Source of the DNA: Gammaproteobacteria bacterium
GTDB taxonomy: Bacteria > Aquificota > Aquificia > Aquificales > QOAS01
NCBI GenBank assembly: GCA_003972855.1
Contig: QOAS01000115.1
Location: 1-5,263 of the forward strand
DNA length: 5,263 nucleotides
Direction: 5' to 3'
Made by a program: the position numbers and the translations under genes. Positions 5,225 to 5,263 of the stretch are shown here, piece after piece. Each line of letters begins with the position of its first letter. The first letter of the stretch is position 1. A model generated the notes under the pieces. It ran no database searches. It worked only from the letters and a program-made list of their open reading frames with translations, and had not been told where the DNA came from.

Positions 5225-5263
5225 AACGTCAGAACATACAAACATTTGAACGTCATAACGTCA
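5225..5263. repeat. Degenerate octamer tandem repeat, runs off right edge
   Basis: Five consecutive 8-bp units each begin with AAC: AACGTCAG (5225), AACATACA (5233), AACATTTG (5241), AACGTCAT (5249), AACGTCA (5257, cut by the window edge). The shared pattern is AAC(G/A)T followed by three variable bases. The period of 8 does not keep a reading frame, so it is not coding. The array may continue beyond the window. Confidence 0.65.

Overview
The window looks like chromosomal DNA of a thermophilic, Gram-negative bacterium of the Aquificota (Aquifex/Hydrogenobacter-like). Reasons: the partial dihydroorotase has the DPSQNLEG and HLRDPGQTYKED signatures that I recall from Aquifex-type enzymes; an LptD and a second outer-membrane barrel show a double-membrane cell; proteins are rich in Lys, Glu, Tyr and Phe; genes overlap and are tightly packed; and there is a 29-bp CRISPR repeat whose reverse strand ends in ATTGAAAC. 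The assignment is inference from memory; no search was run.

Layout. 1-308 (minus): the 5' part of pyrC (dihydroorotase), running off the left edge. 338-2350 (plus): lptD, LPS transport to the cell surface, divergent from pyrC. The two start codons are only 29 bp apart and a perfect 12-bp inverted repeat spans both. 2347-3120: a LOG-family nucleotide phosphoribohydrolase whose ATG overlaps the lptD stop (ATGA). 3168-3485: a small Cys-containing protein of unknown function, possibly with its own promoter and a nearly leaderless message. 3486-3759: AT-rich non-coding DNA holding one solitary, decayed CRISPR repeat next to a truncated second copy. 3760-4659: a signal-peptide-bearing outer-membrane beta-barrel protein ending in Phe. 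4656-4808 (minus): the 3' end of a coiled-coil-like gene that has lost its start and runs straight into the CRISPR array; its stop overlaps the barrel gene's stop (TTAA). 4804-5035: a CRISPR array of four repeats and three spacers (38, 40, 38 nt), most likely transcribed leftwards. 5036-5224: the probable leader, with a good minus-strand promoter. 5225-5263: a degenerate octamer tandem repeat (AAC(G/A)TNNN) running off the right edge.

How it fits together. The left half is ordinary housekeeping: pyrimidine synthesis diverging from an envelope-assembly/nucleotide operon. The right half is a CRISPR neighbourhood with signs of rearrangement: direct-orientation repeats at 3575 and 4804 bracket the barrel gene, the array sits against a gene with no 5' end, and the array's repeat variants are mosaic. 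No cas gene is visible. I found no clear new defence system. The best leads are the CRISPR-bracketed interval, the start-codon inverted repeat, the spacer that appears to encode a helix-turn-helix, and the octamer array.
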